Shown: in pieces, positions 20,235-20,654 of the stretch | Position numbering within the stretch: the stretch's first letter is position 1 | How the letters are laid out: each line of letters opens with the position of its first letter | NCBI GenBank assembly: GCA_958437495.1 | Contig: CAUBOH010000027.1 | Span: 1 to 20,654, forward strand | Source: an uncultured Collinsella sp. | Lineage (GTDB): Bacteria > Actinomycetota > Coriobacteriia > Coriobacteriales > Coriobacteriaceae | Reading direction: 5' to 3' | Length of the DNA stretch: 20,654 nucleotides | The notes under the pieces: model-generated | What the model saw: the letters and a program-made list of their open reading frames with translations, nothing else | What the model was told of the DNA's origin: nothing | Databases searched by the model: none | Translations under genes and position numbers: made by a program

Positions 20235-20654
20235 TGTCCTTCCAGACGACGTATGGCCCCGATGGACGCCTTCGCGTTGCCATCCTGGGTTGTACGGGCT
20301 CTATCGGCACCCAGGCGCTCGATGTGTGCCGCCAGCATGCCGATCGCCTGCAGGTGACGGCGCTGTCCGTTAACTCCAGTACCTCCGAGCTCGTTGCCGC
20401 TGCCCGCGAGTTCTCGGTTCCGGCGGTTGCCGTGGCCGATGTCGATCATGGCGATGACGCCGTGCTGCAGGAGTTGCCCGAGGGAACGAAGCTCGGCGTT
20501 GGCGCGCAGGCGGTTTGCGAGCTCGCGTGTCGCGACGATGTCGACTGCGTGCTTGTCGCTATTGTGGGTGCCGCCGGTCTCGAGGCGAGCCATGCTGCCC
20601 TGACCTCGAACAAGCGTCTTGCCCTGGCCAACAAGGAGTCGCTCGTCGTCGGTG
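20234..20654 (+). CDS. dxr: 1-deoxy-D-xylulose 5-phosphate reductoisomerase (5' part)
   Basis: Second enzyme of the MEP isoprenoid pathway, converting DXP to MEP with NADPH; it supplies the isopentenyl units that UppS uses two genes upstream. The window holds the first 140 codons. GCTGSIGTQALDV at residues 19-31 is the NADPH-binding GxTGxIG motif, and ALANKESLVVG at 130-140 is the family signature leading to the metal site. The catalytic and C-terminal domains lie beyond the window. The ATG overlaps the cdsA stop as TAATG, so translation is coupled. Confidence 0.96.
   Translation, partial: MSFQTTYGPDGRLRVAILGCTGSIGTQALDVCRQHADRLQVTALSVNSSTSELVAAAREFSVPAVAVADVDHGDDAVLQELPEGTKLGVGAQAVCELACRDDVDCVLVAIVGAAGLEASHAALTSNKRLALANKESLVVG

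Overview
The window reads as a block of core housekeeping genes from a GC-rich actinobacterium of the class Coriobacteriia, most likely Collinsella or a close relative. That placement is an inference from strong G/C-ending codon preference, the style of the proteins, a full-length pyruvate phosphate dikinase (PPDK) with its regulator, and the gene order; no 16S or database match was available. All genes are on the + strand. I see no mobile element, CRISPR array, tRNA or rRNA.

Layout. (1) 1-1445: the 3' end of rimM, then trmD and lepB, tightly packed. (2) 1505-8443: glyQ and glyS (two-subunit glycyl-tRNA synthetase), a kinase/pyrophosphorylase of the PPDK regulatory-protein family, and ppdK. 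A 266-base gap before ppdK is rich in operator-like repeats. (3) 8556-9058: rplS as a single-gene unit with its own promoter and terminator. (4) 9087-9966: rnhB followed by a strong terminator. (5) 10065-15274: yraN, comM, dprA, trmFO and a Xer tyrosine recombinase, nearly all overlapping or a few bases apart. (6) 15329-17200: rpsB-tsf with a strong promoter, a structured leader and a terminator. (7) 17222 to the end: pyrH, frr, uppS, cdsA and the first 140 codons of dxr, one operon linking UMP synthesis, ribosome recycling, undecaprenyl and phospholipid precursor synthesis and the MEP pathway.

The order follows, with gaps, a backbone I recall from Clostridia and Bacilli (rimM-trmD-rplS-lepB-rnhB-yraN-comM-dprA-trmFO-xerC-rpsB-tsf-pyrH-frr-uppS-cdsA-dxr). 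The main departure is that glyQS, the PPDK regulator and ppdK lie between lepB and rplS, and rplS has moved out of the trmD operon.

There is no clearly new multi-gene system. The points most worth checking are non-coding or start-site signals: a LacI-type dyad and other repeats before ppdK, matching hairpins before the start of both PPDK-pair genes, a probable ATA start for the Xer recombinase that overlaps the trmFO stop, and a possible pairing switch in the rpsB leader.
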